From Mycolicibacterium goodii (GTDB lineage: Bacteria > Actinomycetota > Actinomycetes > Mycobacteriales > Mycobacteriaceae): 64,000 bases of DNA. The stretch lies in contig NZ_CP092364.2 of the NCBI RefSeq assembly GCF_022370755.2, forward strand, positions 5,146,001-5,210,000, in the 5' to 3' direction. This document shows, piece after piece, positions 8,510-17,190 of the stretch. The notes below the pieces were generated by a model. The model worked only from the letters and a program-made list of their open reading frames with translations. It was not told the DNA's origin and made no database searches. The translations under genes and the position numbers were made by a program. The stretch's first letter is position 1, and every line of letters starts with the position of its first letter.

Positions 8510-9880
8510 GTGACCGAGCCGCAACGGCAGAACGTGCTGATCGTGCACTGGCATGACCTGGGCCGCCATCTGGGCGCCTACGGCCATACCGACGTGAGCA
8601 GCCCCCGATTGGACCAACTCGCGCGCGAAGGCATCCTGTTCACGCGCGCGCATGCCACCGCACCGTTGTGCTCGCCGTCGCGGGGTTCGCTGTTCACCGG
8701 ACGCTACCCGCAGAGCAACGGTCTGGTGGGCCTGGCCCACCACGGCTGGGAGTACCGCTCCGGCGTGCGCACACTTCCGCAGATCCTGTCCGAATCCGGT
8801 TGGCACACCGCGCTGTTCGGGATGCAGCACGAGACCTCATTTCCCTCCCGGCTCGGCTTCGACGAGTTCGACGTGTCGAACTCGTACTGCGAGTACGTTG
8901 TCGAACAGGCCACCCGTTGGCTCGCCGAGCCGCCGGGACGGCCCTTCCTGCTCACGACGGGATTCTTCGAGACGCACCGCCCGTATCCACGGGACCGCTA
9001 CGAACCGGCCGACGCCGCGACCGTGGCGGTGCCCGGCTACCTGCCCGACACCGACGAGGTGCGCGAGGATCTCGCCGAGTTCTACGGGTCGATCGCCGTC
9101 GCCGACGCCAAGGTCGGGGAACTCCTCGACGCGCTGTCGTCCGCCGGACTCGACGACAACACCTGGGTGGTCTTCATGACCGACCACGGACCCGCGTTGC
9201 CGCGGGCCAAGTCGACGCTGTACGACGCGGGCACCGGCATCGCGATGATCATCCGCCCGCCGCGCGCGGCCGGTATCGCGCCGCACCGGTACGACGACCT
9301 GTTCAGCGGGGTCGACCTGCTGCCGACACTGCTCGATCTTCTCGGCGTGCCGATTCCCGACGAGGTCGAAGGTCTCTCCCACGCGGGCAATCTGGCCAAG
9401 GGCGGCAACGGTTCTCCGCAGGTGCGCACCGAGGTGTACACCACCAAGACATACCACGATTCATTCGACCCGATCCGCGCGGTGCGGACCAAGGATTACA
9501 GCTACATCGAAAACTACGCTGCCCGACCGTTGTTGGACCTGCCGTGGGACATCGCCGACAGCCCGCCGGGGCGGATCCTCGCACCTGACGTCCTCACCCC
9601 GCGTCCCGGTCGCGAACTGTACGACCTCGCGGCCGACCCGGGAGAGTCGAACAACCTGCTGGGACCGGACGCCACCGACAAGGCCGAGGCGATCGCCGCC
9701 GAACTCGCCCTGCTGCTCAACGACTGGCGCCAGAAGACCAACGACGTCATACCGTCGGATTTCGCGGGCACGAGGATCTCCGAGCGCTACACCGAGACGT
9801 ACCTGGCCATCCACGGCCGCCCGGCCACCAGCAGGTCGGCGATCGCGGCCGACCGCGGGATCGACGAACCGCACCGGTAG
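8510..9880 (+). CDS. Type I sulfatase (arylsulfatase/alkaline phosphatase superfamily)
   Basis: A 456-residue enzyme that would hydrolyse a sulfate ester. The formylglycine signature is CSPSRGSLFTGR with Cys54 as the residue to be converted by an FGE-type maturase. A later VVFMTDHGPALPRAKS block and DAGTG text fit the sulfatase core. The first metal-binding segment reads VHWHDLGRHLG rather than the more usual DD pair. There is no signal peptide, so it is probably cytoplasmic. The GTG start at 8510 is preceded by GGAAAGGA. It lies directly upstream of stf0, and the same gene pair neighbours tam beside ESX-3 in M. tuberculosis (Rv0296c/Rv0295c/Rv0294). Confidence 0.9.
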   Translation: MTEPQRQNVLIVHWHDLGRHLGAYGHTDVSSPRLDQLAREGILFTRAHATAPLCSPSRGSLFTGRYPQSNGLVGLAHHGWEYRSGVRTLPQILSESGWHTALFGMQHETSFPSRLGFDEFDVSNSYCEYVVEQATRWLAEPPGRPFLLTTGFFETHRPYPRDRYEPADAATVAVPGYLPDTDEVREDLAEFYGSIAVADAKVGELLDALSSAGLDDNTWVVFMTDHGPALPRAKSTLYDAGTGIAMIIRPPRAAGIAPHRYDDLFSGVDLLPTLLDLLGVPIPDEVEGLSHAGNLAKGGNGSPQVRTEVYTTKTYHDSFDPIRAVRTKDYSYIENYAARPLLDLPWDIADSPPGRILAPDVLTPRPGRELYDLAADPGESNNLLGPDATDKAEAIAAELALLLNDWRQKTNDVIPSDFAGTRISERYTETYLAIHGRPATSRSAIAADRGIDEPHR

Positions 9881-9901
9881 TTTCGCTCACAACGAGCGAA
9901 A
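9881..9901 (+). terminator. Hairpin terminator after the sulfatase gene
   Basis: TTTCGCTC (9881-9888) and GAGCGAAA (9894-9901) form a perfect 8-bp stem with a 5-base loop, starting right after the sulfatase stop codon. There is no long U-tract, as is common in mycobacteria. Confidence 0.55.
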
Positions 9902-9945
9902 ACTCTTGACGCTGCGAAGAATAGGCGCAGCAAACGCGCTGCGGT

Positions 9946-9951
9946 TAGAGT
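9946..9951 (+). promoter_or_regulatory. -10 element of stf0, probable leaderless transcript
   Basis: TAGAGT is followed by 6 bases and the ATG at 9958. No Shine-Dalgarno sequence is present. Together with the preceding hairpin this suggests stf0 is transcribed separately from the sulfatase. Confidence 0.5.
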
Positions 9952-9957
9952 CACGAC

Positions 9958-10761
9958 ATGCCCGACCACCCCACCGCGTACCTGGTGCTCGCATCGCAGC
10001 GCAGCGGCTCGACCCTGCTGGTGGAGTCGCTGCGCGCCACCGGTGTGGCCGGCGAGCCGCAGGAGTTCTTCCAGTACCTGCCGAACACCAGCATGTCGCC
10101 GCAACCGCGCGAGTGGTTCGCCGACGTCGAGGACGAATCGATCCTGCGCCTGCTCGATCCACTCGTGGAGGGCAAGCCCGATCTGGCACCCGCCACCATC
10201 TGGCGCGACTACGTGCAGACCGTCGGCCGCACGCCGAACGGGGTGTGGGGCGGCAAGCTCATGTGGAACCAGACCGCGCTGCTACTGGAACGCGCCAAGG
10301 ATCTGCCCGATCGCTCCGGGTCCGGCCTGTTGTCGGCCATCCGCGACGTGGTCGGTAGCGATCCGGTGCTCATCCACATACACCGGCCCGACGTGGTGTC
10401 ACAGGCCGTGTCGTTCTGGCGTGCGGTGCAGACCCGGGTGTGGCGCGGACGGCCTGATCCGGTGCGCGATGCGCGCGCCGAGTACCACCCCGGCGCGATC
10501 GCGCACGTGATCACGATGCTGCGGGCCCAGGAGGAGGGCTGGCGCACGTGGTTCGCCGAGGAGAACGTCAAGCCCATCGACGTCGACTATCCCTATCTGT
10601 GGCGCAATCTGACCGAGGTCGTGGGGACCGTGTTGGAGGCACTCGGCCAGGACCCGCGCCTGGCGCCCAAGCCGGTACTCGAACGCCAAGCCGATCAGCG
10701 CTCCGACGAGTGGGTCGAGCGCTACCGCCGCGACGCCGAGCGCGACGGTCTCCCGCTCTGA
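9958..10761 (+). CDS. stf0: Trehalose 2-sulfotransferase Stf0
   Basis: A 267-residue cytosolic enzyme that transfers sulfate from PAPS to the 2-position of trehalose. The 5'-phosphosulfate loop SQRSGST is at residues 13-19. Glu36, in the segment AGEPQEFFQ, is the residue proposed as general base in the structurally characterised M. smegmatis Stf0. The 3'-phosphate-binding segment with [11 protein letters not shown] follows. Length and sequence match the Stf0 family closely. The neighbouring sulfatase could reverse or trim the modification. In M. tuberculosis the product feeds sulfolipid-1, which M. smegmatis is not known to make, so the end product here is unclear. Confidence 0.95.
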   Translation: MPDHPTAYLVLASQRSGSTLLVESLRATGVAGEPQEFFQYLPNTSMSPQPREWFADVEDESILRLLDPLVEGKPDLAPATIWRDYVQTVGRTPNGVWGGKLMWNQTALLLERAKDLPDRSGSGLLSAIRDVVGSDPVLIHIHRPDVVSQAVSFWRAVQTRVWRGRPDPVRDARAEYHPGAIAHVITMLRAQEEGWRTWFAEENVKPIDVDYPYLWRNLTEVVGTVLEALGQDPRLAPKPVLERQADQRSDEWVERYRRDAERDGLPL

Positions 10762-10771
10762 TCGAAGCGAA

Positions 10772-11536
10772 TCACGTGATCCGGGCGACCACGAACACGC
10801 GCCGGAACGGAAAGTACGTGATGCCGTCCGGCCGCCGCGGGTAGGCCTCGGCGAGCAGCGGGATGATGGCACGGCGGTACTCCTGCCACGCGGCATCATC
10901 GAGTCGACTCCTGACCTGGGTGAGCGCCGTACCGGTGATCCAATCGAGAACCGGTGTCTCACCGGTCAACTCGTGCACGTACGTGGTCTCCCACGCATCC
11001 ACCACGCAACCGGCGTCGGTGAGCAGACCGGCGTAGTCCGCCGGATCGTCGACCTGATGCGCCTCCCGCCACGGCATGTCCCGAAGCGCCTCGGCGAACG
11101 CGTCACTGCGGGCGAGGGCGCGTACCGCTCGATGTGACGGCGAGTCGAAGTTCCCGGGCACCTGGAACGCCAGCCACGCACCGGCGGGCAGTTGGCCGGT
11201 CCACCGCACGATCAGCTCACGGTGGGACGGCACCCATTGCAGCGCGGCGTTCGACACGACCACATCGGTGTCGGGGTCCGGTTCCCATTCTTCGATGGCG
11301 CCGATGCGGGCGTCGACGCCCCGTTCACGGGCAGCGGCCACCATCTCGGCGGAGGAGTCCCACGCCTCCACGACCGCGTCCGGCCAGCGCCGCGCCAACG
11401 TCTCGGTGAGGTTGCCCGGGCCGCAGCCCAGGTCGACCACGCGGCGCGGGGCCCGCGCACCGACGCGCGCCACCAGTTCGTAGAACGGGCGTGCCCGGTG
11501 ATCTGCGAAATTCAGGTACGTCTCGGGATTCCACAC
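10772..11536 (-). CDS. tam: Trans-aconitate 2-methyltransferase
   Basis: A 254-residue class I SAM methyltransferase. I take the GTG at 11536 ([10 protein letters not shown]), since the family characteristically begins WNPxxYLxF. The SAM-binding glycine loop is [12 protein letters not shown]. Tam methylates trans-aconitate, a toxic by-product of the citrate cycle, to its monomethyl ester. It converges on stf0 with a 10-base gap and is divergent from the amidohydrolase gene. The tam-stf0-sulfatase cluster next to ESX-3 matches M. tuberculosis gene order. Confidence 0.88.
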   Translation of the reverse strand: MWNPETYLNFADHRARPFYELVARVGARAPRRVVDLGCGPGNLTETLARRWPDAVVEAWDSSAEMVAAARERGVDARIGAIEEWEPDPDTDVVVSNAALQWVPSHRELIVRWTGQLPAGAWLAFQVPGNFDSPSHRAVRALARSDAFAEALRDMPWREAHQVDDPADYAGLLTDAGCVVDAWETTYVHELTGETPVLDWITGTALTQVRSRLDDAAWQEYRRAIIPLLAEAYPRRPDGITYFPFRRVFVVARIT

Positions 11537-11580
11537 CGGGCCGATTCTGCTCCTCCGCGGGCAAGCTGACATCATCGCTG

Positions 11581-12468
11581 ATGATGGACGAGATCGCAGC
11601 GGTGCGCGGTATCTGGTCGGAGCTCGGCCTGCCGGGCATCATCGACGTGCACACCCACTTCATGCCGAAGAACGTCATGGACAAGGTGTGGCAGTACTTC
11701 GACAGCCAGGGCCCGCTCATCGGCCGGGAGTGGCCGATCACCTATCGCGCCGACGAACAGCAGCGCCTGGCGACGCTGCGCGAATTCGGGGTGCGGCGGT
11801 TCACGTCGCTGGTCTACCCTCACAAGCCCGACATGGCCGCCTGGCTCAACCAGTGGGCGCGTGAGTTCGGCCGCAACACACCGGACTGCCTGGCAACCGC
11901 CACGTTCTATCCCGAGGAGCAGGCCGGGCGCTACGTCGCCCAGGCGATCGACGAGGGCACGCAGATCTTCAAGGTGCACATCCAGGTGGGCGCGTACGAC
12001 CCCAACGATCCGTTGCTGGACGAGGTGTGGGGCCTGATCGAGGACGCGGCCGTTCCCGTGGTGATCCACTGCGGTTCCGGTCCGGCGCCCGGCGAGTACA
12101 CCGGGCCGGCACCGGTGGAGAAGCTGCTGGCCCGCCATCCGCGCCTGGTGCTGATCGTCGCGCACATGGGAATGCCCGAGTACAGCGAATTCCTCGGCCT
12201 GGCCGAGAAATACGACTCGGTCCGGCTCGACACCACGATGGCGTTCACGCCGTTCGCCGAAGCCATGACCCCGTTTCCCGTCGCCGACCGAGGCCGGCTG
12301 TACGCCATGGGTGAGCGCATCCTGTTCGGCAGCGACTTCCCGAACATCCCCTACGGCTACGCCGACGCGCTGCGGCACACGATGGACCTGCCCGGCATCG
12401 ATGACACCTGGCGTCGCAATGTGCTGCACGACAACGCCGCCCGGCTGTTCGGCCTCGACGGAGCCTGA
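11581..12468 (+). CDS. Amidohydrolase-family (ACMSD-like) metal-dependent hydrolase
   Basis: A 295-residue TIM-barrel hydrolase. The metal-binding IDVHTHF opens the barrel, IHCGSG and IVAHMG supply further His, and [10 protein letters not shown] carries the conserved Asp. These are features of the amidohydrolase_2 (2-amino-3-carboxymuconate semialdehyde decarboxylase-like) group. ATG codons at 11581 and 11584 are adjacent and either may be used. The substrate is unknown. It resembles the conserved gene at this position near tam in M. tuberculosis (Rv0293c), by recollection of gene order only. Confidence 0.85.
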   Translation: MMDEIAAVRGIWSELGLPGIIDVHTHFMPKNVMDKVWQYFDSQGPLIGREWPITYRADEQQRLATLREFGVRRFTSLVYPHKPDMAAWLNQWAREFGRNTPDCLATATFYPEEQAGRYVAQAIDEGTQIFKVHIQVGAYDPNDPLLDEVWGLIEDAAVPVVIHCGSGPAPGEYTGPAPVEKLLARHPRLVLIVAHMGMPEYSEFLGLAEKYDSVRLDTTMAFTPFAEAMTPFPVADRGRLYAMGERILFGSDFPNIPYGYADALRHTMDLPGIDDTWRRNVLHDNAARLFGLDGA

Positions 12469-12504
12469 GCCTCACAGGCGGTTCGCAGCCTGCTCGGGCA
12501 CGGT

Positions 12505-14259
12505 ATGCGCATGACGACCTCGCGGCGCGAGCGCGTGGGCCTGGCAACCCTTTTGACTGTCACCGCGGCGCTGTATCTGTGGCATCTGTCGAGCAACGGC
12601 TATGGCAACGATTTCTACGCCGCCGCCGCGCAGGCCGGGGCGCAGAGTTGGTCGGCCTGGTTCTATGGTGCGCTCGACGCGCACGACTTCATCACCGTGG
12701 ACAAACCGCCCGCGGCGCTGTGGATCACCGGCCTGTCGGTTCGGTTGTTCGGGATGAGCCCGTGGTCGGTGCTGGTTCCGCAGGCGGTGATGGGTGTCGC
12801 GGCGGTTGCGGTGCTGTATGCCACCGTGCGTCGCACGCTGACCGGCACGCCCCAGGCCGCGGCAGGTGCCTTGTTGGCCGGTGCCGTCCTGGCCCTCACC
12901 CCGGCAGCGGCGTTGATGTTCCGGTTCGACAATCCCGACGCGCTCTTGGTGCTGTTGTTGGTCGCCGCGGCCTACTGCGTGACCCGCGCGATCGAGTCTG
13001 CCTGCGTGTGGTGGCCGGTGGCGGCCGGCGCCGCGCTGGGTGCGGCGTTTCTCACCAAGATGCTCGAGGGTTTCGTCGTCGCACCGGCTTTCGCGCTGAC
13101 GTATCTGTTCCTCTCGTCAGCCACCTGGCCGCGACGGGCCGGCCATCTGCTTGCCGGGACGACGGCGCTCGTGCTCACGGCCGGGTGGTGGATCGTGGCG
13201 GTGCAACTCATCCCGCCCGGTGAGCGGCCCTTCATCGGTGGGTCGACCGACGACACCGAACTCGAGCTGGCATTGGGTTACAACGGGATGGACCGCATCG
13301 TCGGCAGCGGGCGCACCACCCACACCGGCATCGCCCGGATGTTCACCGGTGAATTCGGCATCGAGATCGCGTGGTTGCTGCCGACCGCCGCGGTCGCCGT
13401 CGTGTTCGGTGTCCATCTCGCATTGCGGCGCCGCCTTCCCCGTTCGCAGCTGGCCGCACTGCTGATGTGGACCGCGTGGTTGCTCGTCGCGACAGCCGTG
13501 TTCGGCTACATGCGCGGCATGGTGCACGCCTACTACACCGTGGTGCTCGCGCCGGCCATCGGTGCGCTGATCGGCTGTGCTGCCGTGTGGGGATGGCAGC
13601 GCCGCGTGCATGTCGACGGACGTGCCGGGTTGTCGGCCATGGCGGTATCGGCAGCGCTCGGCGCCGCAGTGCTGCTGCACCGCACCGGCTTTGAGTCCCC
13701 ACGCGCACTCGCCGCGATCGTCGGTGCCGCATCGGTTGCCGCGCTGGGCCTGTTGGCCGGCCGACGGTTCGCACGTGCGGCCGGCGTGCTGGGCATCGGC
13801 GTGGCACTTCTGCCCACCGCAGGATTCACGGTGGCCACCGTGATGACGCCGCATCACGGAAGCCAACCGCTGGCGGTCCAGCAGACCCGAAACGGCGGCT
13901 GGGTGGACGATCTGGCGTCGAACCGGGATCTGGCACACCTGCTCGCGACGGCCACCACACCGTGGTCGGCCGCCACCAACGGTTCGCAGGCGGCCGCGGC
14001 TCTGGAGGTCGCGTCTGGGACCTCCGTGATGGCTGTCGGCGGGTGGCGCGGAGATCCGGTGCCGACGCTGCCCGAGTTCATCGACGACGTGCGGGCCCGA
14101 CTCGTCACGTTCTACGTCGAGGCGGGCCGGCCGCAACACGGCGCGGTGATTCGCAGCGCCAACCAGACCAGGGCACACACGCGCGAGATCGCCGATTGGG
14201 TCGCAGCGCATTACGCGGGTGTCAGGTTCGGATCGTCGACCGTCTACCGGTTGCTGTGA
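12505..14259 (+). CDS. PMT/ArnT-like polyprenyl-phosphate-dependent glycosyltransferase, membrane
   Basis: A 584-residue polytopic membrane protein with about 11-13 helices. The first extracytoplasmic loop contains TVDKPPAALWITGL, the acidic/proline motif typical of PMT_2 (dolichyl- or polyprenyl-phosphate sugar) GT-C transferases. A further GERPFIGGSTDD segment and a soluble C-terminal domain of about 130 residues follow. It probably transfers a sugar from a lipid-linked donor onto a cell-envelope acceptor. It begins 36 bases after the amidohydrolase gene, so the two may form an operon. Sugar and acceptor are not predictable from sequence alone. Confidence 0.85.
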   Translation: MRMTTSRRERVGLATLLTVTAALYLWHLSSNGYGNDFYAAAAQAGAQSWSAWFYGALDAHDFITVDKPPAALWITGLSVRLFGMSPWSVLVPQAVMGVAAVAVLYATVRRTLTGTPQAAAGALLAGAVLALTPAAALMFRFDNPDALLVLLLVAAAYCVTRAIESACVWWPVAAGAALGAAFLTKMLEGFVVAPAFALTYLFLSSATWPRRAGHLLAGTTALVLTAGWWIVAVQLIPPGERPFIGGSTDDTELELALGYNGMDRIVGSGRTTHTGIARMFTGEFGIEIAWLLPTAAVAVVFGVHLALRRRLPRSQLAALLMWTAWLLVATAVFGYMRGMVHAYYTVVLAPAIGALIGCAAVWGWQRRVHVDGRAGLSAMAVSAALGAAVLLHRTGFESPRALAAIVGAASVAALGLLAGRRFARAAGVLGIGVALLPTAGFTVATVMTPHHGSQPLAVQQTRNGGWVDDLASNRDLAHLLATATTPWSAATNGSQAAAALEVASGTSVMAVGGWRGDPVPTLPEFIDDVRARLVTFYVEAGRPQHGAVIRSANQTRAHTREIADWVAAHYAGVRFGSSTVYRLL

Positions 14260-14264
14260 TCCGT

Positions 14265-14296
14265 CGACACCGGGATCGTGCAGCTGTCCGGTGTCG
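14265..14296. terminator. Bidirectional hairpin between convergent genes
   Basis: CGACACCGG (14265-14273) and CCGGTGTCG (14288-14296) form a perfect 9-bp stem with a 14-base loop. It sits in the 39-base gap between the glycosyltransferase and the next minus-strand gene, so it may terminate both. Confidence 0.5.
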
Positions 14297-14298
14297 CA

Positions 14299-14859
14299 CT
14301 ACGTGTGCGCCGAGGTCGCGTGCTCGGCGGCCCACCGGGCGATGCTCTGCGCGTACAACGGCGTCTCTCGCTCACAGTGTCGCCCTGACGCCTCCTGCCG
14401 GGCGGCCGCGGCTTCAGCGAAGGTCTGCCCCTGGGCGGCGATGAATTTCAGGAAGTCCTCGGTGGGATGGGAGGTCACCGTGTTGGTGTAGCGGCACCGT
14501 TCATCGTCGATTCGCTCCATCAACAGCTCCCAGATCACCTGCGTCGTAGTCCAACCCGCCGGGGTGAGGACGTCCGACAGCGACACCATCTTGCAGTAGT
14601 GCGGTTGCGCGACTTCGAAGCGATACTGCTGCACCACCAACCCGGTGCCGATCATCTCGACGTTCACCGACATCGGCGTGCCATCGTCGTCAACCGTGTA
14701 TCCGGCCGCCTTATGGTCGGGCGGTGCACATCGTTGGTACTCGTGTGTGGGCAGAGTCTTCAGCCACTGTGCGATGTCCACATGGTCGAAGTCCGCCTTG
14801 ACCTCCGCCGTGAATTTCGCATGCGAGAGCACCAGGTCATCGCGAACATTTGCGTTCAT
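14299..14859 (-). CDS. Conserved hypothetical protein, possible SRPBCC-like fold
   Basis: A 186-residue soluble protein beginning MNANVRDDLVLSHAKF. Alternating strand text (QQYRFEVAQPHYCKMVS; WTTTQVIWELLME; CRYTNTVTSHP) and a long C-terminal helix suggest a START/SRPBCC-like helix-grip fold, but no family signature is decisive. It is transcribed away from the SRPBCC-TetR pair, with a 230-base divergent region between them. That region holds palindromes that could regulate both sides. Confidence 0.6.
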   Translation of the reverse strand: MNANVRDDLVLSHAKFTAEVKADFDHVDIAQWLKTLPTHEYQRCAPPDHKAAGYTVDDDGTPMSVNVEMIGTGLVVQQYRFEVAQPHYCKMVSLSDVLTPAGWTTTQVIWELLMERIDDERCRYTNTVTSHPTEDFLKFIAAQGQTFAEAAAARQEASGRHCERETPLYAQSIARWAAEHATSAHT

Positions 14860-15038
14860 TGTCGCCTCCTCCGGTTCTGCTACGTCAGGAAATGCGGCCG
14901 CAACCTAACAACGTTCGGCGCACCGAAACGGTGCTATGCGTCAACTGTGACTTAGCTGGACGTTCGCTGAACCACCCGGAGACCCCCGTGTTCCCCTACC
15001 GGTGAACCACGCGACCCGACCCGCGAGATGATTTGCCT

Positions 15039-15082
15039 TACAGCTGTATGCCTTAACGGACTAACACTTGTAAGTCTAGATT
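15039..15082 (+). promoter_or_regulatory. Promoter with two palindromic operator candidates
   Basis: TACAGCTGTA at 15039-15048 is a perfect 10-bp palindrome, extendable imperfectly to 14 bp. ACTTGTAAGT at 15066-15075 is a second inverted repeat (ACTT/AAGT). TAGATT at 15077-15082 is followed by 7 bases and the ATG at 15090, fitting a leaderless -10. The palindromes fall around the -35 and spacer, where a repressor such as the TetR protein encoded at 15603 could block RNA polymerase. The rest of the 14860-15089 gap shows nothing I can assign. Confidence 0.5.
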
Positions 15083-15089
15083 TCGGGCC

Positions 15090-15593
15090 ATGCATGAGAT
15101 CGCTTGGCCGGCCGAGTACACGCCGGGCACCACTGACAACTTCATATCGAACGAGGTCATCGCCGGAAGTCTGACCGCCGCAGACATCTGGCCTTTCCTC
15201 ATCGATTCGTCGAAGTGGGCGAGCTTTTACGACAATGTGGCCGATTTCGCGTACGCCAACGGCAAGGGCCCCGGGCTCGCCGTCGGGCTGCGCTTCAGTT
15301 TTGTGACGTTCGGATCTCGGCTCAACGCCGAGGTCGTCGAACTGCAGGGCCCCGGCGAAGGAAGCCCCGGCCGTCTCGCTTGGCGCGGATGGAACGACGC
15401 AGACGATGCGAAGACCAAGATCTCCGTCTACCACGCCTGGCTGATCGAGGACCTTCCGGGCCGACGCGTCCGGGTGCTCACGCAGGAATCCCAGATCGGC
15501 GAGCTGGCTGCGCAACTCGCGACCCTGCGGCCAAGTCCCATGCTCGTGCGCCACCAGGACTGGGTCGACGGTCTGGTCGGCGCCGCGAGGTAA
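15090..15593 (+). CDS. SRPBCC (START-like) domain protein
   Basis: A 167-residue protein. The opening IAWPAEYTPG, the ADIWPFLIDSSKWASFYDNV segment, the strand-rich middle (RLNAEVVELQGPGEG; GRLAWRGWN) and a long C-terminal helix match polyketide cyclase/SRPBCC lipid-binding proteins. It probably binds a hydrophobic ligand. It ends 9 bases before the TetR gene, so the two are almost certainly one operon controlled from the palindromic promoter upstream. Confidence 0.75.
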   Translation: MHEIAWPAEYTPGTTDNFISNEVIAGSLTAADIWPFLIDSSKWASFYDNVADFAYANGKGPGLAVGLRFSFVTFGSRLNAEVVELQGPGEGSPGRLAWRGWNDADDAKTKISVYHAWLIEDLPGRRVRVLTQESQIGELAAQLATLRPSPMLVRHQDWVDGLVGAAR

Positions 15594-15602
15594 CCACATC
15601 AC

Positions 15603-16235
15603 ATGCCGAAGAGCCAGCGAGATATCAATCCGCGCGGAAAGGGCGGCCAACTGCGCGACGAGATATTGCATGCGGCGGGCCGGCTACTGGAGAGTTCTTC
15701 CCGAGACGCAATCACGTTGCGAGGAATCGCGCGTGAAGCCGGGATCGCGGCACCGTCCATATACGTTCACTTCGCCGATCGCGACGCAGTCATCGACGCT
15801 GTCGTCACGCAGGCGTTCCACGTCCTCACCACAGCATGCGAATCGGCATATGCGACAGCGGAGGCATCGGGAGCCGCCAAGGTCCGCGCCGTATGCGCGG
15901 CATACGTTCGTTTCGCCAGCGAGCACCCCGCCGAGTACCGAACGCTCTTCGATTCTCCGCGTCAGGTGGTGGCCGACAAGGCCGATCTGCCGAACGCGAC
16001 CGGCCAAGCGCACGATGCGGGTCTTGCAGCGTTCCGACCGCTCGCCGATGCGCTGGCAGCCGCGGTCGAAGACGGGTCAGCGGTGAGTGCCGATCCTGAA
16101 CTGGATGCCCAGGCGCTCTGGTGTGGCGTGCATGGATTGCTCATGTTGTTGTCGGCCGCGCCGACATTCCCATGGCGCGATGCGTCGATGCTCATCGAGC
16201 GACTCGTCGTCGCGCTCGCCGGTCTGCGAACGTGA
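15603..16235 (+). CDS. TetR-family transcriptional regulator
   Basis: A 210-residue regulator. The N-terminal helix-turn-helix reads ITLRGIAREAGIAAPSIYVHFADRDAVID (residues of about 38-66). The C-terminal domain resembles the TetR_C_13/WHG ligand domain (FASEHPAEYRTLFDSP). It lies immediately downstream of the SRPBCC gene and likely autoregulates that operon. It converges on eccE3 with a 37-base gap. Confidence 0.9.
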   Translation: MPKSQRDINPRGKGGQLRDEILHAAGRLLESSSRDAITLRGIAREAGIAAPSIYVHFADRDAVIDAVVTQAFHVLTTACESAYATAEASGAAKVRAVCAAYVRFASEHPAEYRTLFDSPRQVVADKADLPNATGQAHDAGLAAFRPLADALAAAVEDGSAVSADPELDAQALWCGVHGLLMLLSAAPTFPWRDASMLIERLVVALAGLRT

Positions 16236-16272
16236 TCACCTCGTCGACGACCGCAGTGGACGGGCCCATCCC

Positions 16273-17190
16273 CTACGCCGGATGACCCGCTTCCTGCCGA
16301 GCGTCACGTTCGACTGACCCGAACACCACCTCGGGCAACGCGGCCGGGGTTCCGTCCAGCCGGTCGGTCGACAACGGGTTCAGTGCCGCGAGGGCGGGCC
16401 GGTGCCGGCCGCGTGCCGGGGTCAGCCCGGCCAGCGGCGCCTTGGCGCCAGGGCGGTCCTGCGTGCGCACGGCGGCGCCGACGGTGAGCAACGGCTGCGT
16501 CGGTGACCCGGTGAATTCCAGTGCGGTCCAGGTCTCCTCGGCGGGCAGACGTCCGATCTCGGCGAGTACCGCGTCGAGACGATCGTCGACCTTGACCCGA
16601 TACGCCGCGACGTGACCGGCCGCGTCGGCGACCCCGCGCCACTTCTCCTTTCCGGGCACGGGCAGCGGTGTGTCCACACCATCGACGATCGTGACCGTCC
16701 AGCCCTGCTCACGCAGGTGGTCGGCGAGCCGACGCCCCACGACCTCGGTCGTGTCCTGCAACGGGATTCGCGGGGAGCGTGCCCGCAGCGCGGGCAGGTT
16801 GTCGACGGCGTCGACCGTGAGACTGACCCAGCTGCGCCTGGTGCCACCCGCGTCGCGGTGGGTGATCCGCACCTTGTCGCATTTGATGCCGTACCGGTCC
16901 AGATACCGGACCGCGATGGGCAATTGAGCGGGTGCGGCCGGGTCGACGCGCAGCACCACGGTGGCTCTCGACGGATCTGTCGAGAAGACGTCCTTGGCGC
17001 GGTTGCGCCGCACCATCGCGACGCTGCGGCCGATTCTGGTCGTCAGGAACGTGTCACCACACCAAGCCAGAAGCACGATCACCGCGGCGATCGAGACACC
17101 GAGAACCCAGCGCTCGGTGATGCTCTGCCACGGCCGGGCCAGCACCGCGGCGACGACGAAAAGGGATGCCAACGCCATCCGGGCGGTCAT
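16273..17190 (-). CDS. eccE3: ESX-3 type VII secretion membrane component EccE3
   Basis: A 305-residue inner-membrane protein of the ESX-3 core complex. Two N-terminal helices are visible (ALASLFVVAAVLA and LGVSIAAVIVLLAW), followed by a cytosolic EccE domain. It is the last gene of the operon. Its ATG overlaps the mycP3 stop by 4 bases, so translation is probably coupled. EccE caps the periphery of the EccB-C-D-E assembly. Confidence 0.93.
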   Translation of the reverse strand: MTARMALASLFVVAAVLARPWQSITERWVLGVSIAAVIVLLAWCGDTFLTTRIGRSVAMVRRNRAKDVFSTDPSRATVVLRVDPAAPAQLPIAVRYLDRYGIKCDKVRITHRDAGGTRRSWVSLTVDAVDNLPALRARSPRIPLQDTTEVVGRRLADHLREQGWTVTIVDGVDTPLPVPGKEKWRGVADAAGHVAAYRVKVDDRLDAVLAEIGRLPAEETWTALEFTGSPTQPLLTVGAAVRTQDRPGAKAPLAGLTPARGRHRPALAALNPLSTDRLDGTPAALPEVVFGSVERDARQEAGHPA

